From Rhodothermales bacterium (GTDB lineage: Bacteria > Bacteroidota > Rhodothermia > Rhodothermales > Bin80), in NCBI GenBank assembly GCA_951812585.1, contig OX638318.1, forward strand, positions 400,819-464,818: a stretch of DNA of 64,000 nt. The letters are read 5' to 3'. The notes below the pieces were generated by a model. The model worked only from the letters and a program-made list of their open reading frames with translations. It was not told the DNA's origin and did not search any database. Of the stretch, positions 9,118 through 17,034 are shown piece after piece. A program made the translations under genes and the position numbers. The stretch's first letter is position 1, and each line of letters begins with the position of its first letter.

Positions 9118-9136
9118 ACCCCTAGACGAACGCGGC
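9064..9136 (-). tRNA. tRNA-Glu (UUC)
   Basis: Read on the minus strand, the 73-nt sequence folds as a cloverleaf: a 7-bp acceptor stem GCCGCGT/ACGCGGT (first pair G-U), D arm TCGTCTAGG, anticodon loop CCTTTCACG with anticodon TTC, and T arm GGGTTCAAATCCC. The discriminator is A and CCA is not encoded. It lies 4 bp from tRNA-His on the same strand and overlaps the 3' end of the convergent lnb. Confidence 0.95.
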
Positions 9137-9140
9137 ATGG

Positions 9141-9215
9141 GGTGACCGAGGGGACTTGAACCCCCGACCTCCAGGGCCACAACCTGGCGCTCTAACCGCC
9201 TGAGCTACGGTCACC
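9141..9215 (-). tRNA. tRNA-His (GUG)
   Basis: On the minus strand the cloverleaf has acceptor stem GTGACCG/CGGTCAC, anticodon loop GGTTGTGGC with GTG, and T arm GGGGGTTCAAGTCCCC. The extra 5' G (G-1) opposite C73, the identity element for histidyl-tRNA synthetase, is encoded. It is probably transcribed ahead of tRNA-Glu. Confidence 0.96.
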
Positions 9216-9318
9216 GTTGCACGCAGCTGATGCAAGCCCCCGCCTTGCGGCAGCGTACACCGCCCGTGTAAAATTTACCCACAACGGCGGCCGATTGCTT
9301 AATCCCTGCTGCAAAACT

Positions 9319-11655
9319 TTAGCGAATCACGGAAATCTTGCCGTAGGCGACCCCTTCACCATTATTGCCTATTGCGACTACCAGATACAGTCCGGACGGT
9401 ACCAGTGCCCCGCTGTGGTCCCGTCCGTCCCACACCGCCTTGCCGCCCCGCGCCGAGAATCCTGCCACCTCTTCGCCGTGAATAGCCAGGATCTTGATGT
9501 CGGTGGCCGCCACCAGCCCCTCAATAAAGATTTCAGGAGCCTGCTCATTGGTAATCGTTACCGGGTTGGGATAGACAAACAGGTTCTGCACGGCGGCAGC
9601 CGGACCTATGGCATTGCTCTGGTAGCTGACGAGTCCCTTGTCGGTTGCGATAAAGATCAGTCCCGTGTTCTCATCGACCGCAATGGCATTGACGCGGTCA
9701 GAAAACAGTGGAGTGTTGTGCGACGCAAAGTGTTCCCCAAGCTCAAAGCCGTGCGCATCGCGCACCACGTATACCCCTTCGTTGGTGCCGAACCACAGCT
9801 GCCCGGCAGGATCGAGAGCGATCGTGCTGATCTCCAGCCCGCGCAGCATGTACGAACTCTGCGACGCGACGGTCCAAACCGGCCAGGTGGCTTGCACCGT
9901 CGCGTCCGTAGCTGCCAATGTGCTGGAGATGAAGTAGGCGGGACCTTCATCGGTGCCGACCCAGATGCGGCCGCTGGCATCCTCGACGATCGCGTTGATA
10001 TGCACGCTGGGCAAACCGCGCCCGGCCGCACCTCTTCCTCCGAAGTACTGGCACTGGTCGTCTGCCGGATCTGTCGGCGTTTCGCCCGTATCGAGCACTA
10101 GCACGCCGGTGGTAAGCCTGAGGTCCATGCGGTTGACGACCACAATCCACTTGAGCCCAGAGGAGTCTACGATGATGCGTCCCAAGGCGGTGGTAGTCCC
10201 CAGGTTCGTGCATATCGGCGGCGGCAGTGCGGTCCACTCACCATCAGCCGTCCTGACGTGCAGAGGATGGGGTGCGACCAGGTTGGTTACCCACAATGCA
10301 CCGTCTGCATCATTGGCCATCCCCGCCACGATGACGAAGCTGGCCTCACCTGCAGCAGGCAGGAGCGTAGAGTTGGTGTGATCGTAAATCGTAATCGCCT
10401 GACTGGCATCCACTTGCGCCAGTCCGTTGCCGCGCGACCCGGCCCAGGCGTTGCCCTGCGCGTCTGCGTAGATGCGCCAGTAGTTGCTGCGCCTGCCCAA
10501 CTCGCTATAGAACCGTTGCGTAAAGCTTGTCCAGCGCCCTTCCCTGCTAAGCGTGTAGAAGCCAGAGCGTGCTATCCCCTCGACTGCCGCGGCCCACAGG
10601 TTGCCTTCCGCATCCACGATCAGGTCTCCAAAGGGGCTGTCGTACGGCCCGTCCGGGTAAATCTCTCCGGTAATCAGGGCCGGACGCGCATTACCGCTGG
10701 GGCGTTCGAAGTGGTTGAGCCCGGTTTCAGAATCGCCAATCCACATGTGGCCATCGGCGTCAACCACCAGGCTTCGCAGGTTGACATAGCCATCCGCCTG
10801 CACGACGGCACCGCCCGATGCAAAGGCCGCCAGGACGTTGAACGGGGTCATCACCAGAAGCCGGTCCGGCAGCGCTGCCAGATCAATGACGGCGCGTGTG
10901 GTCAGGTTGGTGTTTTCATAGTGGCTGTCAGCGCTGCGCTTGCCCAGCCCAAAGGCCGTACCCACATAGATGGTGCCACCAAATGCCTCGATGCTCAAGA
11001 CATCAGGGGAGGGTCGCACATTACTCTCAACCGTCCAGGCGGTCGGATCCTGCAGGTTGGGCGCACTCAGCGGCGCATGGACCACGCCTTGATCCGTTGC
11101 AAGCCAGAGCCCCGGCCCCCCTTGGGGCACTTCTGCCAGTGTAATGTCCCGTACTGCAACAGGAGAAGAAAGCGTTCCAAGTTGGCTGTAGGTATCCCGC
11201 ACCTCAGTGCGTGCAGGGTCGAACACTACGAGCCCAAACGCCGTGGCCACCATCAGCGAGTCGCCATACAAGTACAGGCGGTTGATCTCTTTGGACGGGA
11301 AGCGGTCGCTGCGCTGAATGTCAAAGAAGGTAGTAACGACTCCGGAAGCCAGGTCAAGCCGGTCGATCACACCGTCCGCGTAGCCGCTCCAGATCACGTC
11401 TCTGCGCGCATCGTATGCTATCGCACGCGCCTGGACATCGTACAAGCCTTCTGCAGCCGTATAACGGCTGACCTCTCCCGTGCTTGTGTCGTAGCGAAAG
11501 ATGCCGCCGGTTGACCCAGCCCACATGGCACCGGGTGCAGGTGCCAGTGCGTTCACGTCGCGCGAAGAGGTGTGGGCTGTCCACTGAGCACGCGCGGAAT
11601 CGGTTAAGCCTAATCCCACCAACAGTCCGCACAATACTATCACGACCCAGCGCAT
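9319..11655 (-). CDS. PorZ-like two-propeller protein with T9SS sorting domain
   Basis: Predicted exported protein of 778 residues. A signal peptide (MRWVVIVLCGLLVG to ARAQ) is followed by repeated propeller blades of the two-component-regulator type (for example DARRDVIWSGYADGV and GQLWFGTNEGVYVV). It ends in a FlgD-like/type A sorting domain: VYPNPV, then GKAVWDGRD, SGLYLVV and a terminal KISVIR. Length and layout match PorZ, the surface component of the type IX secretion attachment complex that delivers anionic LPS. The ATG at 11655 was chosen because it begins the signal peptide; upstream frame lies in ribH. It overlaps the end of the ribH frame by a few nucleotides only in spacing, so the two are likely co-transcribed. 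It could instead be a generic T9SS cargo. Confidence 0.7.
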   Translation of the reverse strand: MRWVVIVLCGLLVGLGLTDSARAQWTAHTSSRDVNALAPAPGAMWAGSTGGIFRYDTSTGEVSRYTAAEGLYDVQARAIAYDARRDVIWSGYADGVIDRLDLASGVVTTFFDIQRSDRFPSKEINRLYLYGDSLMVATAFGLVVFDPARTEVRDTYSQLGTLSSPVAVRDITLAEVPQGGPGLWLATDQGVVHAPLSAPNLQDPTAWTVESNVRPSPDVLSIEAFGGTIYVGTAFGLGKRSADSHYENTNLTTRAVIDLAALPDRLLVMTPFNVLAAFASGGAVVQADGYVNLRSLVVDADGHMWIGDSETGLNHFERPSGNARPALITGEIYPDGPYDSPFGDLIVDAEGNLWAAAVEGIARSGFYTLSREGRWTSFTQRFYSELGRRSNYWRIYADAQGNAWAGSRGNGLAQVDASQAITIYDHTNSTLLPAAGEASFVIVAGMANDADGALWVTNLVAPHPLHVRTADGEWTALPPPICTNLGTTTALGRIIVDSSGLKWIVVVNRMDLRLTTGVLVLDTGETPTDPADDQCQYFGGRGAAGRGLPSVHINAIVEDASGRIWVGTDEGPAYFISSTLAATDATVQATWPVWTVASQSSYMLRGLEISTIALDPAGQLWFGTNEGVYVVRDAHGFELGEHFASHNTPLFSDRVNAIAVDENTGLIFIATDKGLVSYQSNAIGPAAAVQNLFVYPNPVTITNEQAPEIFIEGLVAATDIKILAIHGEEVAGFSARGGKAVWDGRDHSGALVPSGLYLVVAIGNNGEGVAYGKISVIR

Positions 11656-11657
11656 GC

Positions 11658-12119
11658 CTAAATCTTTTGCATGAGGATGACCATCTCCACGGCGGCCATC
11701 GCGGCTTCCCTGCCTTTGTTGCGGTGGTCGCGTCCAGATCGGGCGTGCGCCTGCGCGGCATCGAGCGGCGTGATAACGCCCAGCGTCACCGGAATGCCCG
11801 TGTCCAGAGCCACCTGCTGAATGGCGCGCACTACCGTGTCGCTGATCACCTCGAAGTGATAGGTCTGGCCCTTCACGACTGCGCCGAGGCATACAATAGC
11901 GTCAACGTTGCCGCTGGCAGCTAGCCGCTTGGCCACCAGCGGGATCTCAAAAGCTCCTGGACAGCGGTATACTGTGATGTTGGAAGCACCGCAATCAGAA
12001 AGAGCGGCCTTGGCTCCATCCAGCAGGCCCGCGGTCACCGGCTCATTGAAGCAGCTCACCACGATGGCAAAACGCGCGGTGTCTGCGCCTAGTGCTTCCC
12101 TTAGGAATGATTCTGCCAC
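11658..12119 (-). CDS. ribH: 6,7-dimethyl-8-ribityllumazine synthase
   Basis: Penultimate enzyme of riboflavin synthesis. It condenses 5-amino-6-ribitylaminouracil with dihydroxybutanone phosphate, normally in a 60-mer shell or a pentamer. The 153 residues hold FNEPVTAGLLDGA, PGAFEIP, CLGAVVKGQTYHFE and GVITPLDAAQA...NKG, all positioned as in RibH. The start is GTG, directly abutting the TAG stop of the upstream PHP gene, which points to translational coupling. No other rib gene is in the window. Confidence 0.95.
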   Translation of the reverse strand: MAESFLREALGADTARFAIVVSCFNEPVTAGLLDGAKAALSDCGASNITVYRCPGAFEIPLVAKRLAASGNVDAIVCLGAVVKGQTYHFEVISDTVVRAIQQVALDTGIPVTLGVITPLDAAQAHARSGRDHRNKGREAAMAAVEMVILMQKI

Positions 12120-12950
12120 CTAGTCTGCGTAAACCTTGTGGCGCCTTGCGCGGGCCTGCGCCGCTGCAAGCCAGCCGTAGGGCACTGTACATTTGCCCAG
12201 CATCTCATTGGGATCTGGCCTGTGAAAATCTGAACCGCCGGTTTCGATCAGTCCGAAGTCATGTGCCAACTGCCTATAGTACAGTGTAAGCGGCTCATCA
12301 TGCATAGGGTGTATCGTTTCCAGGCCATCCATCCCCATGTCCACAAGTGCCTGGATCGTGCTGGCGGCTGTGAAATGCCCCGGGTGCGCAAGCACGCCGA
12401 TCCCGCCTGCCGCATGCACGAGTGCCAACGCATCTTCGGCAGGATACAGCGGCTTAGGGACATAGGCCGGCTTACCGTCCCCCAAGTACAGCGCAAACGC
12501 CTCGCGCACTGAATCCACATGGCCGGCTTCCACCAGAGCTGCTGCCGCATGCGGGCGGCAAGGCGTTCGGATCGCGACCCAATCCAGTTCGATCGGCATC
12601 CCTTGTGCGGCCAGACGCGCCTGCATCTGCCGCATGCGCGTCCGTCGGTTCTCTCTAACGGTAGCCAGGTGATGCCGCAACGCGGGAAATGCCGTATCAA
12701 AGAAGTACCCCAGCAGATGGATATGCTCCGGCCCTACCGAGGCACTGAGTTCAACGCCCGCAGCCACTTCGACGCCGTAGTATGCGCCCGCCGCCGCGGC
12801 TTCCGCCAGGCCATCCACGCAGTCATGGTCGGTAATCGCGATCCCTTTCAGGCCCTTCTGATATGCTCTAGCGACCAGCGCAGCCGGCGACATGCTGCCA
12901 TCTGAATGGTGCGTATGCGTGTGCAGGTCAACCCTGCGTACATCTACCAT
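12120..12950 (-). CDS. PHP-domain phosphoesterase (RNase AM/YciV-like)
   Basis: Cytosolic metal-dependent phosphoesterase of the PHP superfamily, 276 residues. Metal ligands are visible in VDLHTHTHHSDG, AITDHD, a Glu in AGVELS, LAHPGH and GGSDFH. The size and the insert after the first beta strands match the YciV/TrpH group, which hydrolyses 3',5'-nucleoside bisphosphates and trims 5' RNA ends. It is the first gene of a minus-strand unit with ribH and the PorZ-like gene, and is divergent from the UPF0104 gene. Confidence 0.85.
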   Translation of the reverse strand: MVDVRRVDLHTHTHHSDGSMSPAALVARAYQKGLKGIAITDHDCVDGLAEAAAAGAYYGVEVAAGVELSASVGPEHIHLLGYFFDTAFPALRHHLATVRENRRTRMRQMQARLAAQGMPIELDWVAIRTPCRPHAAAALVEAGHVDSVREAFALYLGDGKPAYVPKPLYPAEDALALVHAAGGIGVLAHPGHFTAASTIQALVDMGMDGLETIHPMHDEPLTLYYRQLAHDFGLIETGGSDFHRPDPNEMLGKCTVPYGWLAAAQARARRHKVYAD

Positions 12951-13036
12951 AGGCTGCGCAGCCCTGTGCCAAAGCGGTACATTTGATACGAATTCGAGCG
13001 CCTTGTTGTTCTAGCGGCCCACAGTTCGGCCTCCTT

Positions 13037-13082
13037 TGTTGCAGCAGCGCGTATCCTTGTGTTGCAGCAGCGCGTATCCTTG
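13037..13082. repeat. Exact 23-bp tandem duplication
   Basis: Two adjacent identical copies of a 23-nt unit (beginning TGTTGCAGCAGCGCGT) lie in the divergent spacer between the PHP gene and the UPF0104 gene, ending 30 bp before the ATG at 13113. It looks like a recent replication-slippage duplication. Confidence 0.9.
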
Positions 13083-13112
13083 CATCCATGTTGCGGCTTT
13101 AATCCTCTACCC

Positions 13113-14180
13113 ATGGTCAAGCGCTTGCTCCACCCGGTACCCGGTGAACCCCAACGGAACACCGGCTCGAAGGTGACTGCCGCAAATATTGCCTTCTCTG
13201 TGGGCCTGAGCCTTGTGGTGCTGGGCCTTATTGCCACCTTCACCATTGAACCGGACTCGCTTGCGCTTTTGGTCCGCATGCAATGGTGGATGCCCCTGGC
13301 AGCCTTTCTTAGCGTAGCGCTTCGGGTGTTTCTGGGCGCTTGGCGCCTACGGTTTATTGATCAGGACGGACTGTCCTGGACGGGTGCGCTGCGCGCGCAG
13401 GTGGCCTGGGACTTTTTTTCCAATGTAACGCCATCAGCGGTGGGAGGCGGGCCGTTGGCTGCAGCCTACATTGCCCAAGACAGTAACATCAAGTTAGGCG
13501 ATGCCACGGCTATGATGCTGTTCGCGATGCTCATGGACCAGATATGGTTTGCAGCGGCTATCGTGATCGTACTGGTCACCAGCCCCTTCATGGCGCTGAT
13601 TCCCCCGAGCCTTGGCACGGCCGGTGATGTGACCTTTTCCGTCTACTTCGTGCTATTCTTGATATGGGTCTGCCTGTTCGCTTATGCCACCTTGGTGCGG
13701 CCCAAGGTATTGACGAGTCTGGTGGACTTTGTTTTTCGCGTGCCGTGGCTTAGGCGTTTCCACCCGGAAGCGCGGGGAATCATGTCACGGCAGCGCAAGC
13801 GCGCGGTGATCCTTCGCACGCAGCAGCCGCTGTTCTACCTGAAGAGTTTTGCCCTGACTATTCTGATCTGGCTCTGTCGTTATGCGCTGGTAGTCATCGT
13901 GCTTATTGGCCTCCATTCTGCTGTTGATCCGCTCCTTGCGACATTTCGGTCCGTGGTAATGATGCTGGGCGCGCTGGTTATGCCTACGCCGGGCGGTGCG
14001 GGCGGCGTGGAAGGCCTGTTTGCCCTCATGCTGGGACCGCTCATCCCTGCTGCCCTTCTGGCACCGGCGCTATTAGTGTGGCGGCTCCTAGGCTACTATG
14101 TATTCATCGCGCTTGGCGCATTCCTAACCGTCCATCAATTCCAGCGGACACTGCAGGCGCGCGCAGGTACCTCCGGCTGA
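13113..14180 (+). CDS. UPF0104/LPG-synthase-TM family membrane protein
   Basis: Integral membrane protein of 355 residues with about eight hydrophobic segments. Family signatures are an N-terminal W-R-L substrate region (RVFLGAWRLRF), FFSNVTPSAVGGGPLAA and PTPGGAGGVEG. The family is homologous to the flippase part of MprF; members are proposed to move lipids or lipid-linked glycans. The specific substrate cannot be read from sequence. The ATG at 13113 was chosen over the longer frame because the first hydrophobic segment begins soon after it and the longer form would run into the tandem duplication. Confidence 0.85.
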   Translation: MVKRLLHPVPGEPQRNTGSKVTAANIAFSVGLSLVVLGLIATFTIEPDSLALLVRMQWWMPLAAFLSVALRVFLGAWRLRFIDQDGLSWTGALRAQVAWDFFSNVTPSAVGGGPLAAAYIAQDSNIKLGDATAMMLFAMLMDQIWFAAAIVIVLVTSPFMALIPPSLGTAGDVTFSVYFVLFLIWVCLFAYATLVRPKVLTSLVDFVFRVPWLRRFHPEARGIMSRQRKRAVILRTQQPLFYLKSFALTILIWLCRYALVVIVLIGLHSAVDPLLATFRSVVMMLGALVMPTPGGAGGVEGLFALMLGPLIPAALLAPALLVWRLLGYYVFIALGAFLTVHQFQRTLQARAGTSG

Positions 14181-14390
14181 AGAAACTGCCCAGCGAGACG
14201 AAGAAACCGCACATGTGGCGCACGCGCAAGGATCCGTTTGCGGGTGTGTGGTACGAAGCCCGTGCTATTCTAGAGATGAATCCAGGTCTTGAAGTGACCG
14301 TACTTTTTGAGGAGCTACAGCGTCGTTACCCGGGCAGGTTCACCTTGGACCGCTGCGTACATTGCGGCGTGGGAGCGTCTTACTGTTCCA
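14176..14390 (+). pseudogene. IS21-family transposase (IstA) fragment
   Basis: A short stretch reads like the N-terminal third of IstA: LKKLPSE, then MWRTRKDPF, a W and LEMNPGLEVTVLFEELQRRYPGRF. The next conserved block, normally LRTLQRR, appears only in another frame (LRTLRRG near 14358), so a frameshift is present. The catalytic DDE core and istB are absent. The fragment overlaps the tail of the UPF0104 gene in a different frame and marks an old insertion. Confidence 0.6.
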
Positions 14391-14696
14391 GCAGTCTGGC
14401 AACGGCATTGTGTCCAGCGCGGGCGCCGCGGGCTTGCCATCACAGACGGAGAACGGCAGATGTCGGCGTCCCGTGCACGGCGCGACTTAAGCCGGCCCAA
14501 GCTTGAGCGCCGCTTTGAGCTGTCCCTCGAGGATCACCCCGGGGGGGGGCATCGCCGGCATGACTTCCGGCACTATGAGCCGGCGCGGTGCCAGGGCAGA
14601 TCGATCAAGATCGCATGGACCTGAACCAAGTCCTATGTGGCGAGAAGCGTATCCAAGCACGTACGGCACTTTCTGTGGACGTAGGCGTAGCAGAGG
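14391..14696. other. Non-coding stretch with a 9-G run
   Basis: No credible gene is seen after the IstA fragment. It contains a run of nine G residues (14541-14549) preceded by four C residues. Composition and lack of open frames suit eroded insertion-sequence DNA. Confidence 0.4.
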
Positions 14697-14737
14697 TTGC
14701 GTAAGTCGCTGACGTGTGCTATACTTGTGCTATACTT
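14697..14737 (+). promoter_or_regulatory. Promoter with tandemly duplicated -10 box
   Basis: TTGCGT (14697-14702) is separated by exactly 17 bp from TATACT (14720-14725). The 11-bp unit GTGCTATACTT is then repeated exactly (14716-14726 and 14727-14737), giving a second TATACT at 14731-14736. It lies 45-80 bp upstream of the lipoprotein start. A sigma-70-like reading is used here; Bacteroidota promoters often differ. Confidence 0.45.
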
Positions 14738-14781
14738 CTGTCTTGCAAATTCGCAAACGGTATTATCATGCGTAAGCCTGT

Positions 14782-15684
14782 ATGCCCCTGTTGCGACACC
14801 CTGCCCGGATAGCGAACCGCGAGAAAAAAAACGTATGGGTTCTCGCCTTCACTCACTACTGTACTGCCACCATTAAACGCACACGTACACACACGGCCCT
14901 GACCATTGCCTGCTGCCTGTTGATCGTCGCAGGCTGCGAATACGACATTGATTCAAAGGATGATGACACCCTGCCCGGCGTTGAGTTTGCCCAGGTTGAT
15001 CCCTTCCAATTGGAGGCCTTGGAAGCTGTGATCAGAACACTGGCCGTGCGAATGGTGGACGCCTTTGAAGACAATGCTGCCTGCATTTCCCCGCCCTACG
15101 ACAGCGATGATATAGCCTCACTGGAAGCTGATCTTGACGACTTGTTTGGGCAGCTGGGGCACGAGATCACTCGAGTCAAATTTTCTGATCAGCTGGCTAC
15201 GCTGGACTCTACAGATTTTGCAGAAGTGGATTCTGCAGCCGCCAACATATTGAGGAGGGAGGCGACAGATCTATGGGGAAAGTATGAGGCTGGATGTCCA
15301 GAAATGGCCCAGGTTCGTGAAACGGCGGAAACGGTTTTCAATGAGCATCTCCATGTTATTAGAACCATGGACTCCAGTGCCCTTCAAGATTTTGTGGCCA
15401 GTATTGTAAATGACCAATACGCACAAGGCCAAGACTGGTGCAAATTTAGGTGTTACGGCAGATCTGGAGCCGTAGTTATTGGATTAGCGGGGCTTATAAT
15501 TGTCTGCCAAGCACCTATGGTTCTGCCTGTGGTTGGCCAGATCGCTATGGGAACGTGCGTCACTATTGTCATAACTGCTGGAGCGGCTATCATTATTTCT
15601 CAAGCGACTTACCTTTGGGAATGCCTCCAGGAATGCGACGAAGACGAAAGTGCTATCGGGGTCAAGACAGGGGGGAGGATTTAG
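14782..15684 (+). CDS. Unrecognised lipoprotein with Cys-bracketed hydrophobic C-terminus
   Basis: I do not recognise this 300-residue protein. A positively charged stretch (KRTRTHT) leads into a lipobox, LLIVAGC, so it should be exported and lipidated. The mature part is acidic and predicted helical up to about residue 215. The C-terminus then shows WCKFRC (CX3C), a long hydrophobic segment with two single Cys, and WECLQEC (CX3C) before an acidic tail. This faintly recalls halocin-C8-type Cys-rich peptides carried at the end of a precursor. The true start may lie nearer the lipobox. The region is lower in GC than its neighbours and is flanked by eroded mobile DNA, consistent with transfer. 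Confidence 0.65.
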   Translation: MPLLRHPARIANREKKNVWVLAFTHYCTATIKRTRTHTALTIACCLLIVAGCEYDIDSKDDDTLPGVEFAQVDPFQLEALEAVIRTLAVRMVDAFEDNAACISPPYDSDDIASLEADLDDLFGQLGHEITRVKFSDQLATLDSTDFAEVDSAAANILRREATDLWGKYEAGCPEMAQVRETAETVFNEHLHVIRTMDSSALQDFVASIVNDQYAQGQDWCKFRCYGRSGAVVIGLAGLIIVCQAPMVLPVVGQIAMGTCVTIVITAGAAIIISQATYLWECLQECDEDESAIGVKTGGRI

Positions 15685-16326
15685 AGGTGAAAAACACAAT
15701 ATTCAACAGCCCGCGGCTCGCAGCTTGAAAGCTGTCACCATTGATACATAGGGGGGGGGGGATTTGGGCTTCGGCCATAGCTATGTTAGTCACACCGGAC
15801 TATATCGATAGTCTTGGCTTTGGTCAATGGTTCGCCACTGGGATGATCCCGCTGGCTTGCTTCCTCCCTGGGTATGGAGTCGCTGTCTTCTCTGCCTTCC
15901 GCCAGCAGCGGAGTTGTTTATAAAAAAACAAACCCCAAGAGCCCCCTACGACGTAAGCGTCAATTCGGGCCTATAGTGGACCTCCATTCCGAATCGTTGC
16001 GTCGATGCTGTACATGTCCGGGTCTGGACCCCTCTGCATGGGGCGCCTGTTCCTTGCCGCAAGTGCAGCAAGGAAGGCGTGGGAGATTCCGCCTTGCGCT
16101 GGCAAGAGTGCGTGTGTCACGGGGTTGGGTTTCCTTTCGGGCTACGGATTGCCTTGGCAAAATCACGTACCAGGATCGTAGTCCCGTTCAATAGGTGTAG
16201 AGTCAGGAGGTGGGACGATCCTTTAGGATCCTGTGTTCTATCCGTCGCTTTCGCTCCGGCACGCAGTCTTTATCAGGCCTCCATGGGACGCCCCACCTCC
16301 TGCTCGTCAAACCCAGCGTGCGGTTT
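15685..16326. other. Non-coding, hairpin-rich stretch
   Basis: No convincing gene. A 46-residue hydrophobic frame at 15783-15923 is the only candidate and matches nothing I know. An 11-G run (15751-15761), a perfect TTCCTTGC/GCAAGGAA hairpin (16050-16075) and a larger foldable element (16204-16302) are present. Confidence 0.5.
16204..16302 (-). ncRNA. Candidate structured RNA closed by a 14-bp stem
   Basis: The ends CAGGAGGTGGGACG (16204-16217) and CGCCCCACCTCCTG (16289-16302) pair over 13 of 14 positions. Inside lie GATCC-TTTA-GGATC (16218-16231) and, on the minus strand, CCG-GA-GC-GAAA-GC-GA-CGG (16259-16242), a GNRA-capped hairpin with tandem G-A mismatches. The minus-strand flank AAACCGCACGCTGGGTTTGA recalls segments of bacterial group II introns, but no reverse transcriptase is present. 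Assignment of strand and class is inference. Confidence 0.3.
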
Positions 16327-16509
16327 TCATTCCGGTAGGGACCTAGGTTTCCCCGGCCCCCGCAGCACGAGATCGAGGCCGCTACCCTCGTGACCCCGGC
16401 CGTTGACACGGTCGCCATACGCCCACACCTCCACACCGGGCAGATGCTCTTGCAGCAACGTGTTCAGGACTCGCCGGTGCCTGGCCAAAAGATGCAGCCG
16501 GTCAGTCAT
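16327..16509 (-). pseudogene. MntA-type nucleotidyltransferase, truncated and active-site mutated
   Basis: A 60-residue remnant of a minimal nucleotidyltransferase. The family motif GSRxxG...SDLDL is changed to GDRVNGRGHEGSGLDL: the serine is Asp and the first metal-binding Asp is Gly. The frame then stops shortly after LVLRGPG, where the family usually continues for 40 or more residues. The ATG overlaps the stop of the upstream HEPN gene by 8 bp, the usual arrangement of HepT/MntA-like toxin-antitoxin pairs. AMPylating activity is unlikely. Confidence 0.65.
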
Positions 16510-16924
16510 CGCTGCCCCGCTCGATCACACCAGCGAAGACTTTCGTGTCCTCGATGAAGGCCGGAAGCAGCTTGAGGGTGGCTTCCGCGAAATCCTCGCC
16601 ATAGTCGTGCGCCGTGAAGCTGCGGTTGTCTCGATACGGTAGCCCAGCCACCGCGTCCGGCGCGATCAGGCCATGACGCGCCGCGTGGCGGAAGAGGTCC
16701 TTGAAGTGGAGGCGGTCGACCTGTCTGTTGCTGGCGAACCAGGCAGCCAGTCGCTTGCGTAGCAGCTTGCCGCTCTGTTCGAGCACAAGTTCGAACTCCT
16801 TGACGCACGTGGCGTAGTAGATGTCGTACATGACATCATCGTGTCCCTCGTGATGTCCGATTCTCTCCACCGCTCGCTCGAGCGAGGCAATACAGCGGCG
16901 AAGGAAGGTCGTGTCGATACTCAC
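16502..16924 (-). CDS. HEPN/HI0074-family nucleotidyltransferase partner (HepT-like)
   Basis: Helical protein of 140 residues belonging to the nucleotidyltransferase substrate-binding (HI0074) group of HEPN proteins. The C-terminal YRDNRSFTAHDYG block keeps R101-x4-H106-x-Y108, the motif required for HEPN RNase activity and the Tyr AMPylated by MntA in HepT systems. Start is GTG. Its partner downstream is degraded, so if this protein is still toxic it would be unneutralised; more likely it is inactive or also decaying. Confidence 0.8.
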   Translation of the reverse strand: MSIDTTFLRRCIASLERAVERIGHHEGHDDVMYDIYYATCVKEFELVLEQSGKLLRKRLAAWFASNRQVDRLHFKDLFRHAARHGLIAPDAVAGLPYRDNRSFTAHDYGEDFAEATLKLLPAFIEDTKVFAGVIERGSDD

Positions 16925-17034
16925 CGGCCCCCGGCCTCCGAACCCCAGCGCCTTCAGATTCTCAGTGATCGCGGCATCGAGCCGGGACGCTGCATGGACC
17001 AGGGCGCCGCCGCGGTAGCATAGATGCCGTTGGG

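Noticed and set aside
11656-11892. Upstream extension of the PorZ-like frame
   Set aside because: It reads through ribH in another frame; the signal peptide begins at the ATG at 11655.
14795-14978. 14-nt direct repeat GACACCCTGCCCGG (14795 and 14965)
   Set aside because: Only two copies and no flanking similarity; probably coincidence within coding sequence.
15721-15734. CAGCTTGAAAGCTG as a terminator for the lipoprotein gene
   Set aside because: The stem is short, the loop tight and no T tract follows.
15783-15923. 46-residue hydrophobic frame as a small membrane gene
   Set aside because: No start context, homologue or neighbour support, and it follows a G run in eroded DNA.
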